NCBI RefSeq assembly: GCF_030317105.1
Contig: NZ_JASZYG010000011.1
Span: 1-64,000, forward strand
DNA: 64,000 nt
Direction of reading: 5' to 3'
Source of the DNA: Variovorax brevis
Lineage (GTDB): Bacteria > Pseudomonadota > Gammaproteobacteria > Burkholderiales > Burkholderiaceae_C
Under the pieces are notes generated by a model, which did not search any database, had not been told where the DNA came from, and worked only from the letters and a program-made list of their open reading frames with translations. This document shows, piece after piece, positions 1-8,539 of this stretch; the first letter of the stretch is position 1, and each line of letters starts with the position of its first letter. Position numbers and translations under genes: made by a program.

Positions 1-2
1 GT

Positions 3-80
3 TTCTACAATCCGACGCGTCGTCATTCAACGCTCGGCTACGTCAGTCCGATAGAGTTCGAGAAAGCTCAAAAAGCTTAG
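3..80 (+). CDS. IS3-family transposase OrfB, C-terminal end (partial)
   Basis: The first 26 codons of the window read as the end of an IS3-family OrfB (DDE integrase) transposase. The tail contains FYNPTRRHSTLGYVSPIEFE, the stereotyped C-terminus of this family, and ends with TAG at 78-80. The rest of the element lies left of the window. Its terminal repeat follows directly and then the interrupted kinase gene, so this element is what truncated the kinase. Family assignment is firm; the exact IS name cannot be given. Confidence 0.85.
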   Translation, partial: FYNPTRRHSTLGYVSPIEFEKAQKA

Positions 81-83
81 GCC

Positions 84-110
84 AGTGTCCACGAAACCGG
101 CAGCAGCCCA
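84..110. repeat. Probable right terminal inverted repeat of the IS3 element
   Basis: Between the transposase stop and the resumption of kinase coding sequence lies a block that, read from the outside inward, starts TGGGCTGCTGCCGGTTTCGT. IS3-family ends normally begin with TG, and the kinase homology resumes at about 111. The boundary is inferred from these two facts, because the left end is outside the window. Confidence 0.6.
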
Positions 111-822
111 GTTCGATCAGTTGCGCCCCTCGCTCAACCTCCGGGTTTGCCGCGGCCTTGAGCCGCAGCAGTCTCACCGCGTAGCCCACAGGCGCGAGTG
201 GGTTCCGGAGTTCGTGCGCGAGGATCGCAAGGAATTCGTCCTTGCGCCGGTTCGCCTCGCGCAGTTGCGACTCGCTCGCGTGCAACGCGTCGGTGCGCTC
301 GAGCACGCGTCGCTCCAGCGTCTCGTTGGCCAGCTTCAGCCGTTCCTCGGCGCTGCGGCGCTCCTTGATCTCCGCGAGCAGTGCCTGGTTGGCCATTTGC
401 AGCGCGCGCTCCTTGCGGTAGAGGTCGGCGAAGACTGCCACCTTGGAGCGCAGGACGCCCACGTTGACGGGCTTGTGCAGATAGTCGACAGCACCGGTGT
501 CGTAGCCAGTGGCCGCGTGCTGCTCATCATGAAAGTAGGCGGTGAGGAAGATGATCGGTACCTGCGCGGTCTTCTTGCGTTGCTTGATCAGCTCCGCGAG
601 CTCGAAGCCGGTCATGTCGGGCATGTTGACGTCAAGGACGCGCACCGCAAACTCATGCGTCATGAGCGCGAGCAGCGCTTGCTCGCCGGACGACGCGTGG
701 ACCAGGCGATAGCCGGAGTGCTCCAGAACCGCCTCGAGCACCGCCAGATTTGCGGGCTCGTCGTCCACGAGCAGGATGTTGACAGCGTCGGCGTCGGCGA
801 CCGGAGACTGAGTGGTGGTCAT
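111..822 (-). pseudogene. Response-regulator/histidine-kinase hybrid, truncated by IS3
   Basis: The gene starts with ATG at 822. An N-terminal receiver domain (LLVDDEPANLAVLEA near residue 14, phospho-acceptor Asp in VLDVNMPDMTGFE, Lys in DYLHKPVN) is followed by a coiled-coil linker and a HisKA dimerisation segment with the H-box FLAILAHELRNPLAP. Coding homology stops just after QLIE, where the IS3 end begins, so the ATPase domain is missing. Phosphorelay through a REC-HisKA protein of this type is normally cytoplasmic. Its start overlaps the stop of the upstream receiver gene by four bases (ATGA), which points to an original two-component operon. It cannot be a working kinase as it stands. 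Confidence 0.75.
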
Positions 823-1093
823 GTCGGTCTTAAAGTTCGGATCATCGAAACAGCCACACGCGCATGAGCGATAGCAATTTTGGTGTTCACCGGCTTCGCA
901 ATGTAGTCGCTGGCCCCAGCGTTCAGGCACTTTTTTTCGGTCGCCTTTCATCGCCTTGGCCGTGAGCGCGAGGATCGGCAGTGTGCGCAAGCGCGGTTCC
1001 TTGCGGATCTCGCGCATGGTCTCGTAGCCATCCATCTCGAGCATCATGATGTCGATCAGCACCATGGAGAGGTCCTGCCCGCGCGCGAGGATC
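819..1093 (-). pseudogene. Receiver (REC) domain fragment, frameshifted and 5'-truncated
   Basis: The leftward reading shows the second half of a receiver domain: phospho-acceptor Asp in MVLIDIMM, then the T/A-region LPILALTAKAM, then a frame change. In the next frame the domain continues as CLNAGASDYIAKPVNTK. The shift coincides with a run of seven T on the plus strand (931-937); six would restore the frame. The gene is cut at about 1093 by the ISKra4-type element. It was probably the C-terminal REC of a hybrid kinase translationally coupled to the downstream REC-HisKA gene. The homopolymer makes a sequencing error possible. Confidence 0.7.
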
Positions 1094-1708
1094 GGGAGTG
1101 GCCAAAAGCAGGGTGCATTTTCGGCGGAAAGGAGGAGCATTGCGACCCCACTCTGACGGAGACGTGCGATGCGAATCTCAATGCAGGCATGCATTGAAGG
1201 GGAGGGGGCCCGGCCCTCGAAAGTCATCACGGTAGGGGCGGACGCAGACGCAAAGTATGGAATGCGCCGGCGCGTGATCAAGGCGAAGTGGTTGTTGTGG
1301 CACGGGCAGCAAGCGCGCTGCCTGGAACGCCTCGAGTCATGGCGGCGAGACACGGGCTGGGCCGGCGCCCGCAATCCACCAGGGCGGCTGATCCGCTATC
1401 TGCGAGGTTGCTCGCGCTACCTCGTGAACTATCGACAGCGAAGAGCGCAAGGCCTGCCGGTATCAAGCGCAGGGGCAGAGTCCGTGGTCGACTATGTCAT
1501 TGGGCCACGCATGAAGCGCAACGGGCACATGCGCTGGACGCGTGAGGGTGCGAACGCCTTGCTGCAAGTGCGATGTGCAGTGCTCAACGGCCAAGACATA
1601 CGCAATTTCAAGCGCTGGTATCCGCCTGACCGTCGAATCGTAGGAGTTCCAGCCGCGATCCCTGCTTCATAGGAGACGCCCCCGAACTTAGCCACTCCCC
1701 CTCCCGAT
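1094..1708. mobile_element. Internally deleted ISKra4-family element
   Basis: The ends are imperfect inverted repeats: GGGAGTGGCCAA at about 1094 and, reading inward from the right, GGGGAGTGGCTAA ending at about 1688-1700. Between them lies one short transposase gene that joins the N-terminus to the C-terminus of the family. A full-length relative is present at 3133-4680. The element sits inside the REC-domain gene. Having lost the catalytic middle it could move only if a full-length relative acted in trans. Confidence 0.55.
1169..1672 (+). CDS. ISKra4-family transposase, internal deletion derivative
   Basis: This 167-residue reading frame begins MRISMQACIEGEG, which resembles the usual N-terminus of ISKra4 transposases. 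It then jumps within about 25 residues to the family's C-terminal region (KAKWLLWHGQ, GAESVVDYVIG, RMKRNGHMRWTREGAN, NFKRWYPP). The second copy in the window shares the C-terminal region almost residue for residue but has several hundred residues before it. The frame stays open across the deletion. A GGAG lies upstream of the ATG. The catalytic middle is missing, so no transposase activity is expected. Confidence 0.7.
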   Translation: MRISMQACIEGEGARPSKVITVGADADAKYGMRRRVIKAKWLLWHGQQARCLERLESWRRDTGWAGARNPPGRLIRYLRGCSRYLVNYRQRRAQGLPVSSAGAESVVDYVIGPRMKRNGHMRWTREGANALLQVRCAVLNGQDIRNFKRWYPPDRRIVGVPAAIPAS

Positions 1709-1989
1709 CCCGGCTCTTCAACAGCGGAGCAGGGCCACAACTGGACAAATTTACGGTCTGGTCCCAAGGCCTCACTCGCCATGGTTTCTCTACAATCATC
1801 AGCGCCAACCTTGCGTCGTCTTTTCAGGAAGCTCATGCTGGTGTACTTTAGAGTGAACCACACGATCAGCGCGACTAGTTGTTGGATGCAACTGGGAGCG
1901 AGAACTACAACGATTCTTATTCCTGCGTCGGGTTTGGCATCGCAACAAGCACTTGGCGAAGCTTGAGAAGCTCACCCCATGCGCCACAG
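1709..1989. other. Intergenic region upstream of the VIT transporter
   Basis: No reading frame here resembles a known family on either strand. It probably holds the promoter of the downstream VIT/CCC1 gene, but no convincing -35/-10 pair or operator could be assigned. Confidence 0.3.
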
Positions 1990-2697
1990 ATGAAGATCCA
2001 TCACTTTCGCTCGCACGCCGAGCGTCATCGGACTCATCGCGCAGGCTGGCTGCGTGCCGCCGTGCTGGGCGCCAATGACGGCATCATCTCGACGTCAAGC
2101 TTGGTGGTGGGTGTGGCATCGGCACAGGCCGCTCATGCCGACGTTCTGATGACTGCGGCGGCAGGGCTCGTTGCTGGAGCGATGTCGATGGCGGCAGGCG
2201 AGTTCGTCTCAGTCCATTCGCAGGCAGACACCGAGGAAGCCGATCTGGAACGCGAGCGCCTCGAATTGAGTACGGACCCCGAAGCAGAGCACCGCGAGTT
2301 GACAAGCATCTACATGCGACGCGGCCTCGATCGCATGCTATCGCAGCAGGTTGCTGCCCAGCTGATGGAACATGACGCCCTCGGGGCCCACGCACGTGAT
2401 GAATTGGGTATCACAGAGGCATTCAGCGCTCGCCCGGTGCAGGCCGCGTTGTCTTCGGCCGCCAGCTTCTCCGCCGGCGCAGGATTGCCCCTTGCCGTGG
2501 CTGCGCTTGCGCCTGCGGCAACGTTACTGCCATGGACGGCTGGGACAGCCATCGCGTTTCTGGCTTTGCTCGGTGCCGTGGCTGCGCGAATCGGCGGCAC
2601 ACCGGTTGCCAAGAGCGTTTGGCGGGTATCGTTGTGGGGAACGCTCGCAATGGCGACTACCGCAGGAGTGGGGGCGTTGTTCGGCACATTCTCATGA
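1990..2697 (+). CDS. VIT1/CCC1-family transporter (Fe2+/Mn2+)
   Basis: This 235-residue inner-membrane protein belongs to the VIT/CCC1 family, whose members export or sequester ferrous iron and manganese. The ATG at 1990 is chosen because family similarity begins shortly after it (RAAVLGANDGIISTSSLVVG in the first membrane segment). A second segment has AGAMSMAAGEFVSVHSQ, a family hallmark. A Glu-rich cytoplasmic stretch (TEEADLERERLEL) that in this family binds metal follows, and three more hydrophobic helices make up the C-terminal half. An in-frame start at 1879 would add an unlikely polar extension. The gene stands alone among mobile-element debris, so its regulation is unknown. Confidence 0.85.
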   Translation: MKIHHFRSHAERHRTHRAGWLRAAVLGANDGIISTSSLVVGVASAQAAHADVLMTAAAGLVAGAMSMAAGEFVSVHSQADTEEADLERERLELSTDPEAEHRELTSIYMRRGLDRMLSQQVAAQLMEHDALGAHARDELGITEAFSARPVQAALSSAASFSAGAGLPLAVAALAPAATLLPWTAGTAIAFLALLGAVAARIGGTPVAKSVWRVSLWGTLAMATTAGVGALFGTFS

Positions 2698-2905
2698 CGA
2701 GGCGCCGATGACGGACCATCGCAGTTGCACATCGCTCCAGGCCGCTACGATTGCGAGTCCACGCCCACCGAAGCCAGAGGCGCTGGACTGCGGGGCGAAG
2801 CCTGCAGATCGGCCTGGAGCAAGCCGTCGAACCCCACGTCTTCTCATGCTCATCTTGCGGTGAACGCATGCGACTCCTTGAATGTGCCAGCGATGCGAAG
2901 GCGCC

Positions 2906-3010
2906 TATGGAAGCGCGTATCGCTACCTCGTCGCCCTGTTCAAGAAGCTGCCGCTGGCGCAGACGGCCGACGACTACGAAGCCCTGCTGCCGTGGCGACT
3001 CATGCAGTGA
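2906..3010 (+). pseudogene. IS66-family transposase, C-terminal fragment
   Basis: A 34-codon stretch reads YGSAYRYLVALFKKLPLAQ and then ADDYEALLPWRLMQ before TGA. This resembles the C-terminal signature of IS66-family TnpC (a short helical segment followed by a variant of ALLPW). Nothing upstream continues the match in this frame. It is a short relic, and the call rests on the tail motif only. Confidence 0.5.
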
Positions 3011-3146
3011 CCGAGCGGCTCGATCTGCGATCTGTCTCAGTGCAGTTCAATCGCTCTCCGCAGCACTTCTTGAACTTCTTGCCGCTGCCGCAGGGGCAAG
3101 GCTCATTGCGCCTCACCTTGTGTTGGGGACGACTATTTCCGCTAGT
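3000..3146 (-). pseudogene. SEC-C zinc-motif protein, C-terminal fragment
   Basis: The leftward frame contains RRNEPCPCGSGKKFKKCCG, a perfect SEC-C metal-binding motif (CxC then CC) as found at the C-termini of SecA and many small proteins. It is followed by about 20 residues and a stop at 3000. The N-terminal part is replaced by the ISKra4 element that begins at about 3133-3147. The fragment overlaps the IS66 tail by a few bases on the opposite strand. The parent protein cannot be identified. Confidence 0.6.
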
Positions 3147-4680
3147 GGGAGCGCCAGAAATGGAGGCGAGATTTAGGTCGTCGGCAAAGCGCTGGCACTT
3201 CGCGGTATCCGCCCGTCCGGCGGATACCAGCGCTTGAAGTTTCGGACGTCCTGTCCGTTGAGGAAAGCGCATCGCACCTGCAATAGCGCATTTGAACCCA
3301 CGCGCGTCCACTGCATGTGCCCGTTACGCTTCATGCGTTGACCAATGACGTAGTCGACAACGGATTCAGCTCCAGCGCTCGTGAACGGTTGCCCATGCGC
3401 CCGGCGCTGCGCGTAGTTGACCAGATACTTTGCGCAGGTTTGCAGATACCGAATCAGTCGACCGGGCGCGTTGTTTGCACCGGCCCAGCCGGTGGCGCGG
3501 CCGACCGCCTCCAGGCGCTGCAAGCATCTATCGCGCTGACCGTGCCAGAGCAGCCACTTGGCCCCGGTGATGCGTCGCTTCATTGATCCTCGCATCTGCG
3601 CGCTGGCACCCCTCAGTCCTTGAACTGCAATCAGTAAATGCTGGAAGCGCATACCGGCGTGGAACCAGTCCAGAACTCGCTCTTTGGCGCCCGGTAGTTT
3701 GCACGCCCACCCGACGTCTTCTCCCCCGTCGGACAGGACGACGACGGACTGCGGGAGAAATGCCGGCGGAGCCAAGAAACGCCTGCTGTCGAAGTCCTGC
3801 CCAAGGGTCGCAACCCGTCAAGCACGCGTGTGCGAGATTGCGCCCGAGTTCGGGATGAACAATCTTTGAGGCGAGGGCCGACAGCCACCGTCGCCCGTCT
3901 ACCTTGGAAGTCGACCTGATGTAGCCAGCATCGATCTGGATGGTGACTTCGCTGGGCCCGACCGGAGCAGGCGCGCCATAACAGGCGGTTGCCGTTCGCT
4001 TGACCGCGTCTTGCATTTCGCCCTCGAGTCGCTCCCCTATGTTCAGCACGTTGCTCTTCAAGCTTGACGACGCAAGTGTCGCTCCGCCTGGAAATGCATC
4101 GCGCAAAAAGCTCTGAGCCAAGCGATACGACATGACGCTGGCATATCGACACTGAAGCCAGACCCACTGCGGATGACTTCGTTCGGGTATGGCCAGAGCC
4201 AATGGGTTGAAACTGGAACCGGCAGAGGCCTTGATACCGCAGTGGGCGCAGCGAGAGTAAAGCTGCGGACTATTGAGCCTTGTCTTGCCGAAGGCAGTGC
4301 GGTAGACCAGCGACCTCGTAGTCTTCATTGGGAGGCGCGCACCGCAACCCTTGCACGAGGCAGCCGACTTGAGGAAGGTCGCCGTCTTCTCCTGCAGCAT
4401 CACACCCTGCAGTCGGCGCAGGACGTCGTGGGATTCACCAACGAACAGGCCAAGGCCCGATGACGGTGCGCAGTCAGGCTGCCGCTCTATCATTCCCAAG
4501 ACCACCGTCGCCGATGGGAGGCCGTCTTAGCGGGCCACCACTGCCTGAATCGTGATTCGCATGGGTAGCTCCGTTCAAAGGGTTTTGGGGGAGCGATCCT
4601 CGCACTTTGTTCGATCGAGCGGTAGCCTCCATTTCTGGCCGCTCCCTAGCGCAATTAGCGATCCTGGCTAGCAGAAATAG
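3133..4680. mobile_element. ISKra4-family insertion sequence
   Basis: Inverted repeats bound the element. GGGAGCGCCAGAAATGGAGGC lies at 3147-3167, and its near-complement GCCTCCATTTCTGGCCGCTCCC lies at 4625-4646. A second outer pair, CTATTTCCGCTAG (3133-3145) and CTAGCAGAAATAG (4668-4680), may mark the true tips, with about 22 extra bases on the right. The single transposase gene inside is frameshifted. The element separates the SEC-C relic from the TnsA-like gene. No target duplication could be recognised. Confidence 0.7.
3173..4505 (-). pseudogene. ISKra4-family transposase, frameshifted
   Basis: The N-terminal part (from about 4505) contains zinc-finger-like cysteines (CKGCG, CAHCG) and TIQIDAGYIRS with a likely catalytic Asp. 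Near 3815-3830 the frame changes. The C-terminal part then reads SVVVLSDGGEDVGWACKLPG, the conserved KAKWLLWHGQ-type block and GAESVVDYVIGQRMKRNGHM, ending at 3173. The C-terminal third is closely similar to the deletion derivative at 1169-1672. One base change would restore a single reading frame of roughly 440 residues. It is inactive if the sequence is correct. Confidence 0.75.
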
Positions 4681-5158
4681 CGCTCCTCAACAACAGCGCC
4701 ATCGGTTCGCGTACGTACGGAAATATCGATAGCGGCAGTGAAGCTTGCATCCACGCTCCCGTGCAAACGATCGTTGGCAACATCCGCTGCCAGTTGGAGA
4801 TCCATGTCGCGGCTGCAGCGAGGTCTGCGGCCGCGACGCGTCGAAGCGGGATGTCGCTCGCGGTGGGGGACGAGAGGTCATCCTCACCGTCTTCGACGAG
4901 CAACAACTGTTCGCCGTCGTCACGGTGAACCCAGAAATCAACGAGGCGAGATCCGCGTGCAGGACTCAAGCGAAGAGGGCGTTCACAAAGGCACAGCACC
5001 GTCGGATCGGCTTCCAGGCAGAGCCAAAGGTCGAATGTCGCACGATCGAACAGGCGGATCCGCCTGCCCAGCTTGGGGCTGAAGCCCTCGAGCAGCCGGG
5101 CACCGCGTGGCCGTGGTGCGTCCAGCGGTGTCGAGAAGCGTGGTGCAAAACTCCTCAT
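4655..5158 (-). pseudogene. TnsA-like transposon endonuclease, 3'-truncated
   Basis: This frame encodes 167 residues and begins MRSFAPRFSTPLDAPRPRGA. A restriction-endonuclease-like core is visible: Glu49 (LCLEADP), Asp74 (RLVDFW) and Glu89 (LLLVED), in the order expected for the TnsA N-terminal endonuclease domain. TnsA makes the 5' cuts in heteromeric (Tn7-type) transposition. The frame ends at the ISKra4 junction, so the C-terminal domain that contacts TnsC is lost; Tn7 TnsA is about 270 residues. A decayed second copy lies at 24010-24339. The transposon end follows directly upstream of the start. The family call rests on motif spacing and context. Confidence 0.6.
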
Positions 5159-5336
5159 GATTCAACACCTTACGCAGCCCCCGAGGCATTGGATTCGCGA
5201 AGTATCGAATTTGCTTTGCGCGGTTGCGAAGTACCAGATTTACTTTCTTTCTTGCGACGGTAAGGCTGTGACTACCCGAGCAGCCCCCAGAGGCAAACGG
5301 CCCGCGTGGCCGGTATCAGATTTACCTTCTTCTACG
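5159..5336. repeat. End of a Tn7-like element (tnsA side), copy 1
   Basis: This 178-bp region upstream of the tnsA-like gene is repeated, in the same orientation and with few differences, at 24340-24520. Reading inward from the tip it begins CGTAGAAGAAGGTAAATC (rc of 5319-5336). It then carries an internal variant AAGAAAGAAAGTAAATC and two copies of a motif of the type AAATYCGRTACTTCGC. Arrays of short repeats at an element tip are typical of TnsB-type transposase binding sites. The other end of this copy is not identified. Confidence 0.6.
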
Positions 5337-5366
5337 CCAAGGGGCGCCGCGGCCGATGAAGGGGCG

Positions 5367-6368
5367 TCAAGCCATCTTCACGACGACCTTGCCCTTGGCG
5401 CGTCCCAAGGCTAGATAGTCGAGTGCTTCCTTGGCCTGTTCGAACGGAAACACCTTGTCGATCACCGGCCGGATGCGCTGCGTCTCCAGCAGCTTGCCGA
5501 TGTGGTCGAGCTGATCGCCGTCGGGGCGGGCAAAGAGGAACGAGTAGTCGACGTCCCGCTTCTTTGCCAAGCGCATGATCTTGTGGCTCATCAGCGCGAA
5601 CACGAGCTTAAGCACGAGATTGAGCCGGCGAGCGCGAGCGAATGCGACGTCCAGTGGCCCGACCAGGGAGACGATCTTGCCCCGCGCCTTGAGGATGCCG
5701 ATGGACTTCTCGATCGAGTCGCCCCTGACGGTGCCCAGCACCGCGTCGTAGCCGCGCAGCACGGTCTCGAAATCCTGCTTCTTGTAGTCGACCACCTCGT
5801 CGGCGCCCAGGCTGCGCACCAGTTCGACATTGCCGGTGCTGGTGGTCGTTCCTACCTTGGCACCCAACAGCTTGGCCAACTGGATGGCGAACGTGCCAAT
5901 GCCGCCGGAGCCTGCAGGGATGAAGACCTTCTGGCCCGACTGAAGATCGACGCGTTCCTTCAGCGCTTGCCACGAGGTCAGCCCGACCATCGGAATCGAT
6001 GCCGCCTGCACGAAGTCGAGATTGGCCGGCTTCAGCGCGGCAGCGCTCTCCGGGACCACCGCAAACTCGGCAATGGAGCCGGTACCCTGGTCGAAGATGT
6101 TGGCGAAGACCGCATCGCCGACCTTGAACCGGGTCACGCGGCTACCGACCTCGGTCACGATACCGGCCAGATCACTGCCCAACGTGGCCGGAAACTGGAA
6201 TTTCACGACGGCTTTGAAGATCCCGGTGGGGATCATGTTGTCGATCGGATTGACGCTGGCCGCGTGGACCTGAACCAGCAATTCTTCGGCCTTTGGCGTG
6301 GGGCGGGGAAGGTCGAAGAACCCGATCTCCGGCGACTTGCCGTAGCGTTTGAAGGTGAGCGCTTTCAT
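5367..6368 (-). CDS. NADP-dependent zinc-independent quinone-oxidoreductase-like MDR protein
   Basis: This 333-residue medium-chain dehydrogenase/reductase starts at ATG 6368 (MKALTFKRYGKSPEIGFFDL). It has the GroES-like N-terminal fold with HAASVNPIDN and GSDLAGIVTEVG. The nucleotide-binding motif is AGSGGIGTFAIQLAKLLGAK, and a typical ending follows (LGRAKGKVVVKMA). No zinc-binding Cys/His set is evident, which fits the quinone-oxidoreductase branch that reduces enones or quinones with NADPH. It is the last gene of the leftward TetR-linked cluster, about 100 bases after the thioesterase gene, and probably takes part in detoxification. The substrate is unknown. Confidence 0.8.
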   Translation of the reverse strand: MKALTFKRYGKSPEIGFFDLPRPTPKAEELLVQVHAASVNPIDNMIPTGIFKAVVKFQFPATLGSDLAGIVTEVGSRVTRFKVGDAVFANIFDQGTGSIAEFAVVPESAAALKPANLDFVQAASIPMVGLTSWQALKERVDLQSGQKVFIPAGSGGIGTFAIQLAKLLGAKVGTTTSTGNVELVRSLGADEVVDYKKQDFETVLRGYDAVLGTVRGDSIEKSIGILKARGKIVSLVGPLDVAFARARRLNLVLKLVFALMSHKIMRLAKKRDVDYSFLFARPDGDQLDHIGKLLETQRIRPVIDKVFPFEQAKEALDYLALGRAKGKVVVKMA

Positions 6369-6470
6369 GGTCTTTCTGGTTGTGGCGGACCCGAATGGGC
6401 CGCTACGGATTGATTGGGCAATGAGCGGGTCGCCACGGGCGAGCGCCAAAAGGAGTCGCGACCTTGTGAG

Positions 6471-7037
6471 TCAAGGCGCAGGAGGCGGCGACTCAAAGAT
6501 GGCGCAGGTGGTTGTCGCATGGGCATACAGCTTCCCGTCCGGGCCGACGATCCGCGCTTCAGACGTGCCGACCTGACGGCCGACGTGCAAGGCGGTGCCT
6601 ACGCAACGCAGCGGGCCGGTCTTCGTGCTGGCGGCCCGGACGATGTTGAGATTGATCTGGCTGGTTGTGTAGCTTCGCCCGGCAGGCAGCTTGGTCTGCA
6701 CCGCGCATCCCAATGCGAAGTCCAGCAAGGTTGCGTACCAGCCGCCATGCACCGAGCCCAGCGGGTTGTAGTGCTTGAGTTGCGGAGTCGCCTGAAAGAC
6801 CGCGCGCCCATCACCCAACTCGACCAAGTCACAGTCGAAGGTGTCGGCCATGTACGGATGGGGCAAGTCGCCTTCGAGCAAGGCGGTCATCACCTGCAGG
6901 CCTGTCTTGCCTTGAACCTGGTGCGCATCGGCCAGGCCGGCACGGCCTCCGCCTCGTTCGAGCCTGCGCTGCCTCACCTGCTGCAACTGCGCCTGCCAGG
7001 CGTTCACCGTGGCTTCGACCGTGTTCTCAATCGACAT
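6471..7037 (-). CDS. PaaI-family hotdog thioesterase
   Basis: The 188-residue protein has a hotdog fold of the PaaI type. The core motif is NPLGSVHGGWYATLLDFALG, in which the HGG segment supports the active site, followed by a second strand pair (YTTSQINLNIVRAA). Such enzymes hydrolyse acyl- or aroyl-CoA thioesters in the cytoplasm. The first 60 residues are a charged helical extension with many Arg and Gln, longer than usual. The gene lies between the DHA2 pump and the MDR oxidoreductase in the same orientation, with roughly 90- to 100-base gaps, so co-transcription is plausible. Confidence 0.8.
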   Translation of the reverse strand: MSIENTVEATVNAWQAQLQQVRQRRLERGGGRAGLADAHQVQGKTGLQVMTALLEGDLPHPYMADTFDCDLVELGDGRAVFQATPQLKHYNPLGSVHGGWYATLLDFALGCAVQTKLPAGRSYTTSQINLNIVRAASTKTGPLRCVGTALHVGRQVGTSEARIVGPDGKLYAHATTTCAIFESPPPAP

Positions 7038-7130
7038 GAAGGATGATCCAACTGTTGGTGTGGAAAAGTGATCGCAATGCCGGTCCGCTGCTGCAGGAGC
7101 AGACGTCGACGTCGCATCGAGCGGCCATGT

Positions 7131-8537
7131 TCACGGCCGCGCCGCCCGCGGTCTGGTGTCCACCGGCAGGCAGAGCAGGCCAGTGAGCAGCGCCAGCGCC
7201 CCGTGCAGGGCATACAGGGCGTTGAAGTCCGTGCGTTGCAGCGCTGCATGGCCCAGCAACGCCACGGTGAGCGCCACGCCGAGCACCGAGCCGATCTGGC
7301 GTGTGGCCTGGTTGACCGCACTGCCGACGGCGTAGTGCGCCACCGGCAGGCGGCTCACTGCAGCGGCGGACAGCGATGGCAGCACCAGGCCGACCGCGAT
7401 GCCGCTCATCATCAGTCCGGGAAGCCAGTGCGACAGATATTGCGGCTCGGTCCCCGGTACGAGCAGGAACCAGAGGCTGCTGCAGGCATACAGCAACGAA
7501 CCGCCGACCAAGAAGGGGCGATGACCCAGCCGTGTCGCCAGGCGACCTGTGACGATGGCAGTCGGCATCACGAGCAGCGGCCCCGGTGTCACCGCCAGGC
7601 CTGCCTGCGGCAGGCTGAAGTGCCAGATGTTCATCATGTAGAAGAACAAGCTCAGGAACATCATCGAGAACGCCGTGCCGAAGGCCAGTGTGGCGAAATT
7701 GACGTAGGAATAGGTGCGGTTGTGGAACAGTGCCAGGTCCACCAGCGGCGCCTTGGCCCTGCGCGCCCACGCAACGAAGGCACCGGCGGCGATCAACCCG
7801 GTCGCACCCATGATCGCGAGTTCCATGCGACTCCAGGTGGGCACATCGGACTCGACGATGGCCAGGGTGACGGCACCCACCGCCAGCATCAGCAAGGCCA
7901 TGCCGACGCCATCCACCCTTCGACGCTCGCTGGACCTTTCCGATTCGTTCAACAGCGACGCACCTCGCCACAAGGCGAGTCCACCCAGAGGAAGGTTGAT
8001 GTAGAACGCCCAGGGCCAGCCGAAGTTGTCGATCACGAAGCTGCCTGCGCTCGGGCCCACTGCGGCCGCGAGTCCACCGACCGCGCCCCAGAGGCTCACC
8101 ACCACCGCGCGCCTGGTCTGAGGAAACGCCGCCAGCACGATCGACAGTGATGCCGGCGTCAGCAGCGCCGCGCCGACAGCCTGCAACACCCGAGCCGCGA
8201 TCAGCCAGCCCACGCTGCCGGCAAGACCACAGGCCGCTGAGGCCGCCAGGAACAGCGCCACACCGACCAGAAACACGCGCTTGCGCCCATGCGTATCGGC
8301 CAGGCCGCCCGCGGGAATCAGCATCGTGGCGTAGACCACCGTGTATGCGTTCAGTACCCACGACAGGTCGGCCGCCGAGGCGTCGGCGAACGCATACCGC
8401 AGGGCGTCAAAGCCTGCGAACAGCATTGTCGTATCCAGCGAAACCAGGAAGGTGGCGATGCTGGCGACCCAGAACACGGGCCACGGCGACGCGGGCGTCG
8501 CGGCGCGCAGAGCCGGTGTGTCGACGGTTGCCGTCAT
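7131..8537 (-). CDS. DHA2-family (EmrB/QacA-like) MFS drug exporter
   Basis: The 468-residue inner-membrane protein has the 14-helix pattern of DHA2 proton antiporters. MFS motif A is seen as GGLADTHGRKRVFLVG after the second helix. Motif C, the antiporter motif, is GGLAAAVGPSAGSF in helix five. FLVSLDTTMLFAG in helix one resembles motif D1. It starts two bases after the SDR stop codon, which indicates tight coupling with that gene. It likely exports a toxic organic compound sensed by the TetR protein at 9315-9890. The specific drug is unknown. Confidence 0.85.
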   Translation of the reverse strand: MTATVDTPALRAATPASPWPVFWVASIATFLVSLDTTMLFAGFDALRYAFADASAADLSWVLNAYTVVYATMLIPAGGLADTHGRKRVFLVGVALFLAASAACGLAGSVGWLIAARVLQAVGAALLTPASLSIVLAAFPQTRRAVVVSLWGAVGGLAAAVGPSAGSFVIDNFGWPWAFYINLPLGGLALWRGASLLNESERSSERRRVDGVGMALLMLAVGAVTLAIVESDVPTWSRMELAIMGATGLIAAGAFVAWARRAKAPLVDLALFHNRTYSYVNFATLAFGTAFSMMFLSLFFYMMNIWHFSLPQAGLAVTPGPLLVMPTAIVTGRLATRLGHRPFLVGGSLLYACSSLWFLLVPGTEPQYLSHWLPGLMMSGIAVGLVLPSLSAAAVSRLPVAHYAVGSAVNQATRQIGSVLGVALTVALLGHAALQRTDFNALYALHGALALLTGLLCLPVDTRPRAARP

Positions 8538-8539
8538 GC

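Noticed and set aside
43..1374. A single 443-residue response-regulator gene on the minus strand
   Set aside because: It runs through the IS3 end, a frameshifted REC domain and an ISKra4 end. Homology shows two separate genes interrupted by elements.
2751..3176. Plus-strand open frame containing two CxxC-like pairs (CSSCGERMRLLE)
   Set aside because: It could be another transposase tail, but only one short motif is present and the frame runs antisense to the SEC-C relic.
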